Shown here: positions 19,201 through 26,894 of the stretch, piece by piece
How the letters are laid out: the number at the start of each line of letters is the position of its first letter
Numbering within the stretch: the stretch's first letter is position 1
Assembly (NCBI RefSeq): GCF_000633935.1
Contig: NZ_KK214998.1
Location: forward strand, 534,046 to 598,045
Direction: 5' to 3'
Source of the DNA: Ectothiorhodospira haloalkaliphila ATCC 51935
GTDB lineage: Bacteria; Pseudomonadota; Gammaproteobacteria; Ectothiorhodospirales; Ectothiorhodospiraceae
Length of the DNA: 64,000 nt
The notes under the pieces: model-generated
The model's input: the letters and a program-made list of their open reading frames with translations, nothing else
Told to the model about the DNA's origin: nothing
The model's database searches: none
Made by a program: the position numbers and the translations under genes

Positions 19201-19690
19201 CGGCCGCAGATCGCAAAGGCAGCTGGAACGGGCCGATCTCGCGCCTGGAACCTACCATGTACGCATCATGCGTCATGAGGGTCATGGGGGATACACACTC
19301 TTGCCTCGACTGGACGCCGTGGGCGAGGCCGGTGAACTGGCCCGCCACGACAGCATGGAGCTGGCCCGTCCCATCGAGGCGGGGCATGAGGTCACCGGTC
19401 TGCTGGGCTACCGGGATGCCACGGGGCGCGATACCGAGGACTGGTTTCGCCTGACCCTCCCCACCTCCGGCCAGCTTTTCGTATACGTCCGGGCCGATGA
19501 AGATTTGCAACTGGCGGCGCAACTGCGTGATGCCGGTGGATCCCGCAACCTTGCCGAGGATCATCATGGCCGGGAATCCCGTCGTCGTCTGGAGCTTGGG
19601 GATCTGGAGCCAGGCACCTATTACCTGCGGGTTTACCGCCAGGCGGGGCAGGGAAGCTATCGACTGACCACGAGACTACACGCCAGGTAA
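16223..19690 (+). CDS. Large secreted protein with Cys cluster and three C-terminal repeats
   Basis: An 1155-residue protein, not recognised as a whole. An N-terminal basic stretch leads to a signal peptide core ending GVAQA (about residue 42). Residues about 120-140 contain GTDTDVNV. A hydrophobic helix lies near residue 430. At about residues 590-625 there is a cluster of eight cysteines (spaced CxCxxC, single Cys, single Cys, CxC), possibly disulphides or a metal site. The last 350 residues consist of three tandem units of about 110 residues, each with a xLxLAxQLRD core, an (D/R)HxGRxxxRxxE segment and LxPGxYxxRxxR; units two and three also share GRDTEDW. These look like pre-peptidase C-terminal (PPC)-type beta domains. 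A TPR-like stretch precedes the repeats (about residue 740). Confidence 0.75.
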   Translation: MTRFPHAGWRSRPGRGAGRHGFILRCAMALVLFTLCGVAQAWTPGLKTAAQMVAQGTATPHQEMLVFFSNREVNLAAVWRELPIDQYNAVQEHFHALNRQFSRQAVENAGFRAEFGGRGFNPGTDTDVNVLATGGRRITLEDIQRIEAEYQRVIREHFGRQGVRTPVERFDTDTDFMPHPNHTDQFDQIVRHINQRGGTAYATPGAVRTQMALAQGAPGDFIPISINDAMDFSAEMRRLSQASDRSANAWLREAEAMQPVNPRRAELFRAQAQLAESQSAKYISRQFSLDNHLRLQHDLNPVPLGDTGLDQALSRLHDMGRGVATARDAAAVRAMNRHGLQRASDQLVDTFGTLARLNPTQGGQFSRAIAQEISRMSPSKAGEAIGRLERSVGGDFAQSVARETRRLHATRRIEAVPNAAPPPRGVSAVRIMMAGVSGYFMGREGVYHALDQTEADDTAFDFFMRVYQNAAWYGTGVGHAYEEAERAEIQRFMREVERGNDPSLTRHVSATLLQIPYLMARDSVTGILYLPDAIVEAITGTKEAEAREQASKEFLAEIRRLVRHREQIDEAFAHAEAMGVRPEDSDRFLDCLCNQCGGMLGGYFCVGSGCRRPMGSGPCVCKGPLNTWNTPIPSGTEDSLGCFNAITRRNHQEAQAVFDSWQARIPKENYKSVEADVEEVKWLLEQGDFEQAARSYQPIAPVLAGVVDAIATDDGVMHTPLDRHLEGRIAGELINQARDHQARQEYQQALDAYQAALSVWPDDEVKARAARLERYLAVQDPQEAASRAEAARVAPGQPGDDREGMALTPPREQAMAIERGSLDGQQREQAHELRVEGHGHLTVEVQADGDLQLALQLRHAEGADVLTQDRHGRRDSRRVEQPDLAPGLYEVRVLRQSGEGDYVLTPQLRRVSIPNDREPNDSAEQAQSIPVNQVSTGLLGYRNHEGRDTEDWYQVTLPAHGRLTVDIEAEEALRLAAQLRDEASTGVLHQDHHGRRSQRQLERADLAPGTYHVRIMRHEGHGGYTLLPRLDAVGEAGELARHDSMELARPIEAGHEVTGLLGYRDATGRDTEDWFRLTLPTSGQLFVYVRADEDLQLAAQLRDAGGSRNLAEDHHGRESRRRLELGDLEPGTYYLRVYRQAGQGSYRLTTRLHAR

Positions 19691-19723
19691 CGGTCGGATG
19701 GCACTGTCCTATAGGAGTGACCC

Positions 19724-21586
19724 ATGTTCATCAATGCCGGATCTCCCTTGAAGGCGTTCCCCAGGGGCATCATCATTCACTTGGCGGTCTGGTTGCTGCT
19801 TTCGGCCTGCATGGTCGCTGCAATGGTCCAGGCAGCCACGGGGAACGATCAGCAACCACTCGCGCCGACGCCGGCACCTGCGGCCGAAGACAGCGCTCTG
19901 CCTGCCGAATTGGTGGAACTGGCGAGCGAAGGTCGGCTGACCGTTCGGGCCCTGCGGGGCTGGGACCAATTGCCGGAGCGCTTCAGCCAGCTCGCGCTGG
20001 ATCTGCGCCCGCATGACATTGATCTGCTGAGCGCCAATCAGGACACGGTGGAGGCGCTGATTGCCCGCGCGGCGGATGCCCCTTATCTCTCCGAGCGGGT
20101 TCAGGAACTCAGGGAACTGGCGCAGCTGCTGGCCCTTTACGCGCAGCCGGCCCTGGAGACTGCGTCCGAGGGTACTGACGAATCCAAAAACGCAACACGG
20201 GTTGGATCCCAGGTCGAGACGCAGATCGGGCAGGGTCTGCCGCCTGATGGGGTGTCGGGGTGGGTCCTGGTGTCGGCCGAGCCCCGTTATTGGCAGAGCT
20301 CGGACAGTCGGCAAAGCACCTTTTCCTTCAACTTCAATACGGACAGTGCCGTCGATCGGGCCCAGGTCCGCCAGTCCTCTCGCGGCTACTCGCGGCTGGT
20401 CAACCTGGCCTTTGACTGGCGCTGGGACGAGCCGCCTCAATATGCCTTCAAGGAGGAGACCTGGGTGGGGCGGATCGAGTTGAGGAACGTCGGGAGCGAT
20501 GTGGAATACCTGAGCGGTTCGGCCCCCGAGATCGATCCAATGTCCGGTGGGTTTGCCGTTGGCGCACAGTATCGTTCCGGTACGCGACCGATCATGGATC
20601 GCGGTTCGGCCGCCACCGGCCGGTTCTCGCCGGACAACCCGGATTCCGTGGGCACCCCGCTGGCCGAGGCGGAAATCCGTTGGCCGAATCGGGGTTGCCC
20701 AGGCGATCAGTTCACTGTCGAGCTGCGGGTCTCGGCCTGGTCGGGTCGCGGCACCATGGTCTGGACCTATGAGTATCATCCCAATGTGCGGCGCTCGCCC
20801 CTGTTCGCCGACGTGGTTGCCGAGGGGGCGCTGCAGAACCCTGAGCCTGCGGTGGTCGATCTGGAAACCATCCGGGATTGCCCCCAGTGCCCGGAGATGG
20901 TGGTCATCCCGGCAGGCAGTTTCGTCATGGGGTCACCGGAGTCCGAGCATGGTCGACATGAGCAGGAAGGGCCGCAGACAACCATCACCATCGCCAGCCG
21001 CTTCGCCATCGCCAGAACGCCGGTCACCCAGGCGCAGTGGTCCGCCTTGCTGGACTCCACGCCCTTCCGTTTTCCGGACTGCCCGGACTGTCCCGCCGAC
21101 AACGTGTCTTACAGCATGGCCCTGGAGTATCTGCGTCGCTTGAGTGAGAAGACCGGTCACACGTACCGATTGCCCAGTTCAGCGGAATGGGAATACGCCT
21201 GTCGTGCCGGCACCGATCTGCGCTTTTGCGGCAGCAATCACATTGACGATGTGGCCTGGTACCTATGCAACAGCGACGGTCGGTCACAGCCTGTGGCCTC
21301 CAAGGCGGCCAATGCCTTCGGCCTGTATGACATGAGCGGCAATGTCATGGAGTGGACCCGGGATTGCTATACGGAAGACTATGAACTGATGCCGACGGAT
21401 GGCAGCCCGCTCACGGAACGCGCCTCCTGCACGCTCAGGGTCTCCCGGGGGGGCGGCTCGTTCAGTGAAGGCGATCAGGTGCGTGCCGCGGCCCGGGGCG
21501 CGGGGGGCATGATGGGCATGGGCGATGATGGATTTCGGCCGGTCCGGGTTCTGCCGGACCCGGACCCGAGCGCGGAGGCGGAATGA
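19724..21586 (+). CDS. Exported protein: LPE-LALDLR module plus FGE-sulfatase fold
   Basis: A 620-residue protein that ends the envelope operon, 33 bp after the preceding gene, with GGAG before its ATG. Signal sequence to about residue 38. Residues about 70-140 repeat the module seen in the 3656-6034 product (LTVRALRGWDQLPERFSQLA and following). Residues about 180-370 are an unrecognised beta-rich region. Residues about 385-610 are an FGE/SUMF1 fold: EMVVIPAGSFVMGSPE, TPVTQAQWSALL, YRLPSSAEWEYACRAG, YDMSGNVMEWTRDCY and VSRGGGSF. The region equivalent to the FGE active-site cysteines reads GGSFSEGDQVRAAARG, so formylglycine formation is unlikely. Several CPxCP-like pairs elsewhere may form disulphides. 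Confidence 0.85.
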   Translation: MFINAGSPLKAFPRGIIIHLAVWLLLSACMVAAMVQAATGNDQQPLAPTPAPAAEDSALPAELVELASEGRLTVRALRGWDQLPERFSQLALDLRPHDIDLLSANQDTVEALIARAADAPYLSERVQELRELAQLLALYAQPALETASEGTDESKNATRVGSQVETQIGQGLPPDGVSGWVLVSAEPRYWQSSDSRQSTFSFNFNTDSAVDRAQVRQSSRGYSRLVNLAFDWRWDEPPQYAFKEETWVGRIELRNVGSDVEYLSGSAPEIDPMSGGFAVGAQYRSGTRPIMDRGSAATGRFSPDNPDSVGTPLAEAEIRWPNRGCPGDQFTVELRVSAWSGRGTMVWTYEYHPNVRRSPLFADVVAEGALQNPEPAVVDLETIRDCPQCPEMVVIPAGSFVMGSPESEHGRHEQEGPQTTITIASRFAIARTPVTQAQWSALLDSTPFRFPDCPDCPADNVSYSMALEYLRRLSEKTGHTYRLPSSAEWEYACRAGTDLRFCGSNHIDDVAWYLCNSDGRSQPVASKAANAFGLYDMSGNVMEWTRDCYTEDYELMPTDGSPLTERASCTLRVSRGGGSFSEGDQVRAAARGAGGMMGMGDDGFRPVRVLPDPDPSAEAE

Positions 21587-21715
21587 GCCATGGTGTACCT
21601 GCCCTGACAGCCATGCCATGAGGCATGAGTCGCGGGGCTGGCGGGATTGGCGTTGTGCCCACCTGTTCAGGTATTTTGCTGTCCATCCCGACCCTTTCCC
21701 AACCGAGGAGTCCCC

Positions 21716-21985
21716 ATGGTCACCGCCATCATCCTGATGAATGTCCAGCGTCAGAAGATCAACCAGATCGCCGAGGAACTGGCCGATATGGAACAGATCA
21801 CCGAGGTCTTTTCCGTCAGCGGTCAGTATGACCTGATCGCCATCGCGCGCGTGCCCAGGAACGATGATCTGGCCGAGGTGGTGACCCGTCGACTGCTGAC
21901 CATCGACGGCCTGGAGAAGACCAACACACTGCTGGCCTTCAAGGCGTACTCCCGGCACGATCTGGAGGCCATGTTCTCCGTTTGA
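21716..21985 (+). CDS. Stand-alone Lrp/AsnC ligand-binding (RAM) domain protein
   Basis: An 89-residue protein that is only the regulation-of-amino-acid-metabolism domain of Lrp/AsnC proteins, without the DNA-binding half: MVTAIILMNVQRQKINQIAE, VFSVSGQYDLIAIARVP and a C-terminal FKAYSRHDLEAMF. Such stand-alone domains bind amino acids and can oligomerise with, or modulate, full-length Lrp-like regulators. The ATG at 21716 has a GAGGAG ribosome-binding site. It is separated from the preceding operon by 130 bp. Confidence 0.9.
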   Translation: MVTAIILMNVQRQKINQIAEELADMEQITEVFSVSGQYDLIAIARVPRNDDLAEVVTRRLLTIDGLEKTNTLLAFKAYSRHDLEAMFSV

Positions 21986-22062
21986 TGTGATCCCGACCGA
22001 CCCAGGGCTGCGTGGTTTGCCTCGCGCCAGGGTGGGTATTCATTCATTTGCAAGGAACCCCC

Positions 22063-22641
22063 ATGACCCAGATTCAGCATCGCGAGGCCTGGCTGTTGGC
22101 CTCGCGGGAGTTTGACGAAAATCGAAGTGAAAGCCTTTGGCAGCGGTGCCTGGAGCAGTGCGACCAGGACCCCAACGAGGCCAAGGCCCAGTACCTGAAC
22201 GAGGCGGCCGCCCTCTACGACCAGCACCTGGCCCAGGGGCGTGGCGAGGGTACACCGCATCCTGACGGCTCCGGTGGGGTGCGCCGTGGCAGGCCACCCA
22301 AGCAACCCCGGGTGGGCCTCTGGGCGCGTCTGAAGGAGCCTTCGCCGCTCAACCCCGTGGTTGCAGCCATCCCGCTGGGCCTGGTGGCCCTCTGGATCAT
22401 CCTGGGCTACATCTTCGCCCAGACCCGCCCACCCTTCGTGGTATGGGGTGTGTTGCTGGCCATCATCTACGTGCCGGCTGCCGCAATCATCGGGTATGCC
22501 GCCCTGTTCACCCTGCGTTATCGGCTCAGCGGGACCTTTCGGCGTGAGCGGGCCGCCGAAGTGGAGGGTCTGAGCCTCTGGGCCATTGTCTCGGTCCTGC
22601 TGTTTGGTGCCATCAGCACGTTTCTGCTTTGGGCCATGTAG
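22063..22641 (+). CDS. Hypothetical membrane protein with three TM helices
   Basis: A 192-residue protein with no recognised family. The first 100 residues are hydrophilic and helical (LASREFDENRSESLWQRCLE, then a small TPR-like stretch and a basic RRGRPPKQPR patch). Three hydrophobic helices follow at about 103-125, 128-156 and 172-192, the last ending the protein. The start at 22063 is supported by AAGGA nine bases upstream. It could be a small membrane anchor; nothing in the neighbourhood fixes its role. Confidence 0.65.
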   Translation: MTQIQHREAWLLASREFDENRSESLWQRCLEQCDQDPNEAKAQYLNEAAALYDQHLAQGRGEGTPHPDGSGGVRRGRPPKQPRVGLWARLKEPSPLNPVVAAIPLGLVALWIILGYIFAQTRPPFVVWGVLLAIIYVPAAAIIGYAALFTLRYRLSGTFRRERAAEVEGLSLWAIVSVLLFGAISTFLLWAM

Positions 22642-22735
22642 CGTCGGGCTCCCTGCGCAGGGTAGATATGACTTATTTTTCGTGGGATATTGGCTACCCA
22701 CATAAATACTCCGGGAAACCACAGGTAAGTGTGCC

Positions 22736-24049
22736 ATGCTGATCAAGCCTGTTGACGACCTCGCCCCCCACATTGAGGAACTAAACCGTCTGCTTGAGCG
22801 GGCCAGCGAAGAACCGGCCCGGCAGATCCGGGCGAGGATCCTGGCCCTGGAGGGGCGGCTGGCCGCAGCCGCCGAACTGGATCAGCAACTGGCCGACTCC
22901 GATCAGGCTGTGGTCATCCATGACCTGCAACTGGAAGTGCGGGGCACGTCCGTTCACTTCGATCATGTGGTGTTCAACCGCCGCATGGAGGCGTTCGTGC
23001 TGGATTCCCGCTTCTTCAATACCGGGGTCAGGGTGGAGGCCGAGGAGCGCTTCTTCCATGTGGATGAGGAAGTGGACGGCAACCCGCTGGAGGTCATCGA
23101 CCCGCTGAACGATCTGGCCGAGCAGGTGCGAGCCCTGGGCAACGCGGTGTTGTTCATGTCCTGGCCCCATCGTTTGGGCGTGAGGCTCATTCCACAGGTC
23201 CACGGCCGCATCGTGGTGGGGCCCGATGCCCATGTGCACCTGGCTGGCGAGCACAACCCGGGTGGCCAGGTCACCTGGCTGGAGGATGTTCTGGAACAAG
23301 GCCTTCGGGGCAAGCCAGGGCAGGGTGGAAACTACCTGGCCATGTTACGTGCCCTGGCCTCCACCGTGAGCATCCAGGCCCTTCAGGGCTGTGCCGAGGC
23401 GCTGGTCGGGCGGCATGTGGCACGTGCGCCGGATTATGAGGCCGAATTCGGCATCAGTGATCAGGCAGCCTCCCCCGGGGTGGCGCCGGAGCAGGCAGCA
23501 CGGCCCGAGGATGCCGATACCGCGCCCGCCGCACCAGCAGCACCCAGGGAGGACGACGCCAAGCCCCGCACCCAACGGGGTCGTGCGGGCGCCCGTGGTG
23601 CTAGGAAGTCCTCCAAATCCGCCACCCAGGAGGGCGCGGCCCCCAAAGGAAAGGCGAAACCCGCAGCCCGAGGCAAGACCGGGGAGGCGGCCAAGGAGAC
23701 CGCGGGCCAACGCCGCAGCAAGGCAAAATCTGCGGGGGGGAAGGCACAGAAGTCATCCACGGCGGCTTCCGATGCCCCCTCGCCACCGGCCTCCCATCGG
23801 GATGAAGGCCAGGCGTCCGAGAAGAAATTACCTTCCTCCCGTATCGCCTCCGCCCTGGGCATGAAGACCGCCCCTTTCCTCGACCTGCTGGCTGAGCAGG
23901 GCCTGCTGGAGCAAAAGGACGGCGCCTGGCAACTCACGGAAAAGGGGACCGAGCGCGGCGGCGAACAACGGGGCAGCGGCAACCGTATCTCCTTCGCCTG
24001 GCCTGAGTCGGTCAAGGAAGAGGCGAGGGCGGCAAGGGACGGGGGTTGA
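22736..24049 (+). CDS. NERD-like domain protein with long Ala/Lys-rich linker
   Basis: A 437-residue protein. Residues about 58-120 resemble the nuclease-related NERD domain: VVIHDLQLEVRGTSVHFDHV followed by FVLDSRFFNTG, in the place where NERD proteins have a DH motif and an E-T-K core. Here that core reads D-S-R, so nuclease activity is doubtful. Residues about 245-365 are a low-complexity run rich in Ala, Lys, Arg and Pro, which may bind nucleic acid or be disordered. The last 70 residues (RIASALGMKTAPFLDLLAEQ, then WQLTEKGTERGGEQRG) look like a small winged-helix domain seen in other phage- or regulator-associated proteins. An AT-rich patch (about 22669-22720) upstream may carry its promoter. 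Confidence 0.6.
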   Translation: MLIKPVDDLAPHIEELNRLLERASEEPARQIRARILALEGRLAAAAELDQQLADSDQAVVIHDLQLEVRGTSVHFDHVVFNRRMEAFVLDSRFFNTGVRVEAEERFFHVDEEVDGNPLEVIDPLNDLAEQVRALGNAVLFMSWPHRLGVRLIPQVHGRIVVGPDAHVHLAGEHNPGGQVTWLEDVLEQGLRGKPGQGGNYLAMLRALASTVSIQALQGCAEALVGRHVARAPDYEAEFGISDQAASPGVAPEQAARPEDADTAPAAPAAPREDDAKPRTQRGRAGARGARKSSKSATQEGAAPKGKAKPAARGKTGEAAKETAGQRRSKAKSAGGKAQKSSTAASDAPSPPASHRDEGQASEKKLPSSRIASALGMKTAPFLDLLAEQGLLEQKDGAWQLTEKGTERGGEQRGSGNRISFAWPESVKEEARAARDGG

Positions 24050-24111
24050 TTCGGGCGGCCTCCTGCCATGCCTGGTGGTCTTCAAGGGAGATCATGACCG
24101 CGGGCTGTGCC

Positions 24112-25587
24112 CTAGCGCTTTCGGGTTAAATCCAGCCGCCGCACAAAATCCTCCAGAATGCGGCGGTACAGGTCCTCCTTGAGGAGGGCGTCCTCCACGC
24201 CCGCGTCCAGGCTCGGGTTGTCGTTGACCTCGATCACCATCATGCCACGGTCTGTCTGTTTCAGATCCACCCCGTAAAGCCCATCGCCGATGAGATTGGC
24301 GGCCTTGAGGGCCGTCTTGATCACCATGGGAGGGACATCCTCCACTGCCAGGGTACGCGCACCCCCTTGCCGCAGTCGGCCCTTGGCCTGGTGGTTCACG
24401 ATCTGCCAGTGTTTTCGGGACATCAGGTACTGGCATGCGTAAAGGGGTTGCTTGTTGAGCACGCCAATGCGCCAGTCAAACTCCGTGTAAACGAATTCCT
24501 GGGCCAGGATCAGATCCGATTCCTTCAGCAGCCTGCGGCCGATCTCTTCCAGTTCGGCACGGTTCTCGGCCTTGAACACGCCTCGGGAGAATGATCCGTC
24601 CGGGATCTTCAGGACCACGGGATAGCCGATATGCTCCTCAGCGGTGAGGAGGTTTTCTCGGCGCAGCACCAGCGTGCGGGGCGTGGGGACCTTGTTGGCC
24701 GAGAGCCGTTCAGCCAGGTAGACCTTGTTGGTGCACTTGAGGATGGAATCGGGGTCGTCGATCACCACCATGCCCTCGCTGCTGGCCTTGCGAGCGAAGC
24801 GGTAGGTGTGATGGTCGATGCGGGTGGTTTCGCGGATGAACAGGGCATCGTATTCCGCCAGGCGCCCGAAATCCCGTCGGTCGATCAGGTCCACCTCCAG
24901 CCCCATGGTGCGTCCCAGGCGTACAAAGTGGTTCAGGGCCGCCCGGTTGGAGGGCGGCAGATCCTCTTCCGGGTTTTGCAGGATGGCCAGATCATACTTG
25001 TAGCTGCGGGTGCCCCGGGGTTTGCGCCAAGGGCGCTTGAGATAGGTTTCCAGGGCGCTGAAAAAGGCGTCCTCCTGCTCGGCATCCAGGCTGTTCAGGG
25101 CCATGGGCTTGAGGGCTTCGATCCGCCACTGGCCCACCAACCGGAATTCCACCTTGAACAATGGGGTGGGGAAGACGGTGAACAACTGCTGGGCGATCTC
25201 CCGTAGTTCCTTGGGTGCGCACTGCCCGAAGAAGACGGTGATCTCGAACGCCGTGGGTTCCAGTCCCGAGCGTTTGCGCCCCAGTACCCGGGCCACCTTG
25301 CGGTCGATGTCCTCGGTGTCCAGGCTGTAGATGGACTTGCGGGAGAGGTCCTGCAGGGTTCGCACCGAGGGCACCACCTTGTGTTGCCGGGCCTCGGCCA
25401 GCAGCGAACAGTAGTAACCCACGCTCAGGTAGCGAAGGCTGCGGCACAGGTTGATCACCCGCAAGCGGCTTTTGCCGGCGGCATGGTCCGGGTGGGTGAG
25501 GTAGTCCGCGGCCAGCACCACGGGGTAGTCCGGGAAATGGGGCTTCCAGTCTCCGGGTTGCTCGATGAGCAGGACATGATCCGACAT
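24112..25587 (-). CDS. RimK family ATP-grasp ligase with RLAN N-terminal domain
   Basis: A 491-residue cytoplasmic ligase. Residues about 1-190 match the RimK-like ATP-grasp N-terminal (RLAN) domain found fused to some RimK homologues ([20 protein letters not shown]). The ATP-grasp domain covers about 240-485, with ATP-binding [18 protein letters not shown] and the metal-binding [13 protein letters not shown] near the end. Enzymes of this family attach amino acids such as glutamate to a carboxyl group of a protein or small molecule; the substrate of the RLAN group is unknown. AAGGA lies before the start. The next gene upstream on the same strand is a GNAT-C39 fusion, a recurring partner of this ligase type. 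Confidence 0.9.
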   Translation of the reverse strand: MSDHVLLIEQPGDWKPHFPDYPVVLAADYLTHPDHAAGKSRLRVINLCRSLRYLSVGYYCSLLAEARQHKVVPSVRTLQDLSRKSIYSLDTEDIDRKVARVLGRKRSGLEPTAFEITVFFGQCAPKELREIAQQLFTVFPTPLFKVEFRLVGQWRIEALKPMALNSLDAEQEDAFFSALETYLKRPWRKPRGTRSYKYDLAILQNPEEDLPPSNRAALNHFVRLGRTMGLEVDLIDRRDFGRLAEYDALFIRETTRIDHHTYRFARKASSEGMVVIDDPDSILKCTNKVYLAERLSANKVPTPRTLVLRRENLLTAEEHIGYPVVLKIPDGSFSRGVFKAENRAELEEIGRRLLKESDLILAQEFVYTEFDWRIGVLNKQPLYACQYLMSRKHWQIVNHQAKGRLRQGGARTLAVEDVPPMVIKTALKAANLIGDGLYGVDLKQTDRGMMVIEVNDNPSLDAGVEDALLKEDLYRRILEDFVRRLDLTRKR

Positions 25588-25633
25588 GGGGGCTTCCTTG
25601 TGGCTTGTTGCGCGGGGTTCGGGCTTTGTGTGG

Positions 25634-26791
25634 TTACGAATCGGCTCGGGGGCCGATCACCAGGACCGCCTTGAGTCCCGCCTTGCCATAGCGGGCCATG
25701 CGCTCGAAATCCCGTTGCAGGATGGGCATGTTCAACGAGTCCAGCGGGGTTTCACCGTTGTCGTAGTCCACGAAGGGATCATGCACGTAGATGAAGTGCT
25801 CATCAAAGCCGGTCACCACCACCCAATGGGGAAACTTCTCGCCGTAGATCTGGTAGGAACTGATGAGCACCACGGGGATGCCGCCGGCATCAAAACGCGC
25901 CCGCAGGTCCACCGGTGTCAGGTGCCCGTAATGCACCGGAATGCCCAGGCCGTGGATCTCGTCCAGCATGTCTTCCTGAACCAGACGCATCACCTCTTTC
26001 TTGTCCTGGCTGCGCACGGAATCCAGTAGCGGTATCTGTTCATCGCCCAGGGTGAGTTCCACGGAAAAGCCCCGATGGGCCGCAGCCAGGGCCAGCCCGA
26101 AAGGCCCGCAACCCCCATGGCCCGAGGTCATGTAGATGGTGGTGGCCTCCCGCCAAAGGCGAAGTTCCAGCTTGCGGTCCAGGGTCAGCGTCGGGTCCTG
26201 GGCCTTCATGGCCATCATCAGACAGGAAGGGCCACAGGTGAAATCCAGGGTCTGCTCGTAAAACGGCACGCGGACCATCTCCGGTCGCAGATCGGCTGCC
26301 AGTGATTTTTCGTAGCGCCAGGCATCCATGTGATCTTCGTAATAGTCGTCATACTCACCGAAACGTCGATAGCCCAGGGACTCGAACAAATACTGCGAGG
26401 CCGTGTTGTCCTTGCGGATCTCCAGGCGCAGGTAGGCGCAGTCCCTGGCCCGGGCAGCGGCTTCGGCCGCCCGCACCAGGTTTCGGCCCAGGCCCTGCCC
26501 CCGGGCGGCGGCGTCCAGGGCGATGGAATACAGCCTTGCGCTTGACGTGCCGCGGCTGAACAGCACGAGCACGTAACCCCCAGGGCCCTTGCCGGTGTCG
26601 TGCACCAGGGTGTGTGCATTGGCCTTGGTCAGCATGTAGCGGAATTGCCGTCGGGAGAGGCGATCTGTGGGGAAGCAGCGCTGCTCCAGGGCCACGAGTG
26701 CAGGGATATCGGTCATCCGGGCAGGCCGGATCACACCCTCGGGAGTCGAGGCAGTGTCGGCGCAAGGCAGGGGGGCAGTGGCGTGTTCCAT
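25634..26791 (-). CDS. GNAT acetyltransferase fused to C39-like cysteine peptidase
   Basis: A 385-residue bifunctional protein. Residues about 18-165 are a RimI-type N-acetyltransferase with acetyl-CoA loop RGQGLGRNL and a typical RxDNxxSxxLFESLGY segment. Residues about 195-375 are a papain-like domain of the C39/DUF3335 kind: nucleophile in [15 protein letters not shown], histidine in [11 protein letters not shown] and aspartate in VHDPF. All three catalytic residues are in place. It lies 46 bp upstream of the RimK-type ligase on the same strand, and the pair is likely one operon. Acetylation, cleavage and ligation in one locus suggests processing and tagging of a peptide or protein; this role is inference from family association. 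Confidence 0.9.
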   Translation of the reverse strand: MEHATAPLPCADTASTPEGVIRPARMTDIPALVALEQRCFPTDRLSRRQFRYMLTKANAHTLVHDTGKGPGGYVLVLFSRGTSSARLYSIALDAAARGQGLGRNLVRAAEAAARARDCAYLRLEIRKDNTASQYLFESLGYRRFGEYDDYYEDHMDAWRYEKSLAADLRPEMVRVPFYEQTLDFTCGPSCLMMAMKAQDPTLTLDRKLELRLWREATTIYMTSGHGGCGPFGLALAAAHRGFSVELTLGDEQIPLLDSVRSQDKKEVMRLVQEDMLDEIHGLGIPVHYGHLTPVDLRARFDAGGIPVVLISSYQIYGEKFPHWVVVTGFDEHFIYVHDPFVDYDNGETPLDSLNMPILQRDFERMARYGKAGLKAVLVIGPRADS

Positions 26792-26894
26792 GGCATCATC
26801 GAGTGGCCGTCAAGCCTTCAGAATTGGGCATGGCCGGGGTTTCGTCAATTGCCAAACGCCGCCGCCGGTCGGCTGGACCGACCCATGATCTGCC

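Noticed and set aside
16004-19567. A 1187-codon open frame on the minus strand opposite the 1155-residue secreted protein gene
   Set aside because: Its protein has no signal, domain or normal composition, being rich in His, Gly and Arg. It exists because GC-rich third positions keep the antisense frame open. The plus-strand gene has a signal peptide, coherent repeats and operon overlaps.
22661-22711. Inverted GGGTAG/CTACCC arms before the NERD-like gene
   Set aside because: The arms are only six bases, widely spaced and overlap an AT-rich promoter-like patch; not distinctive enough to list.
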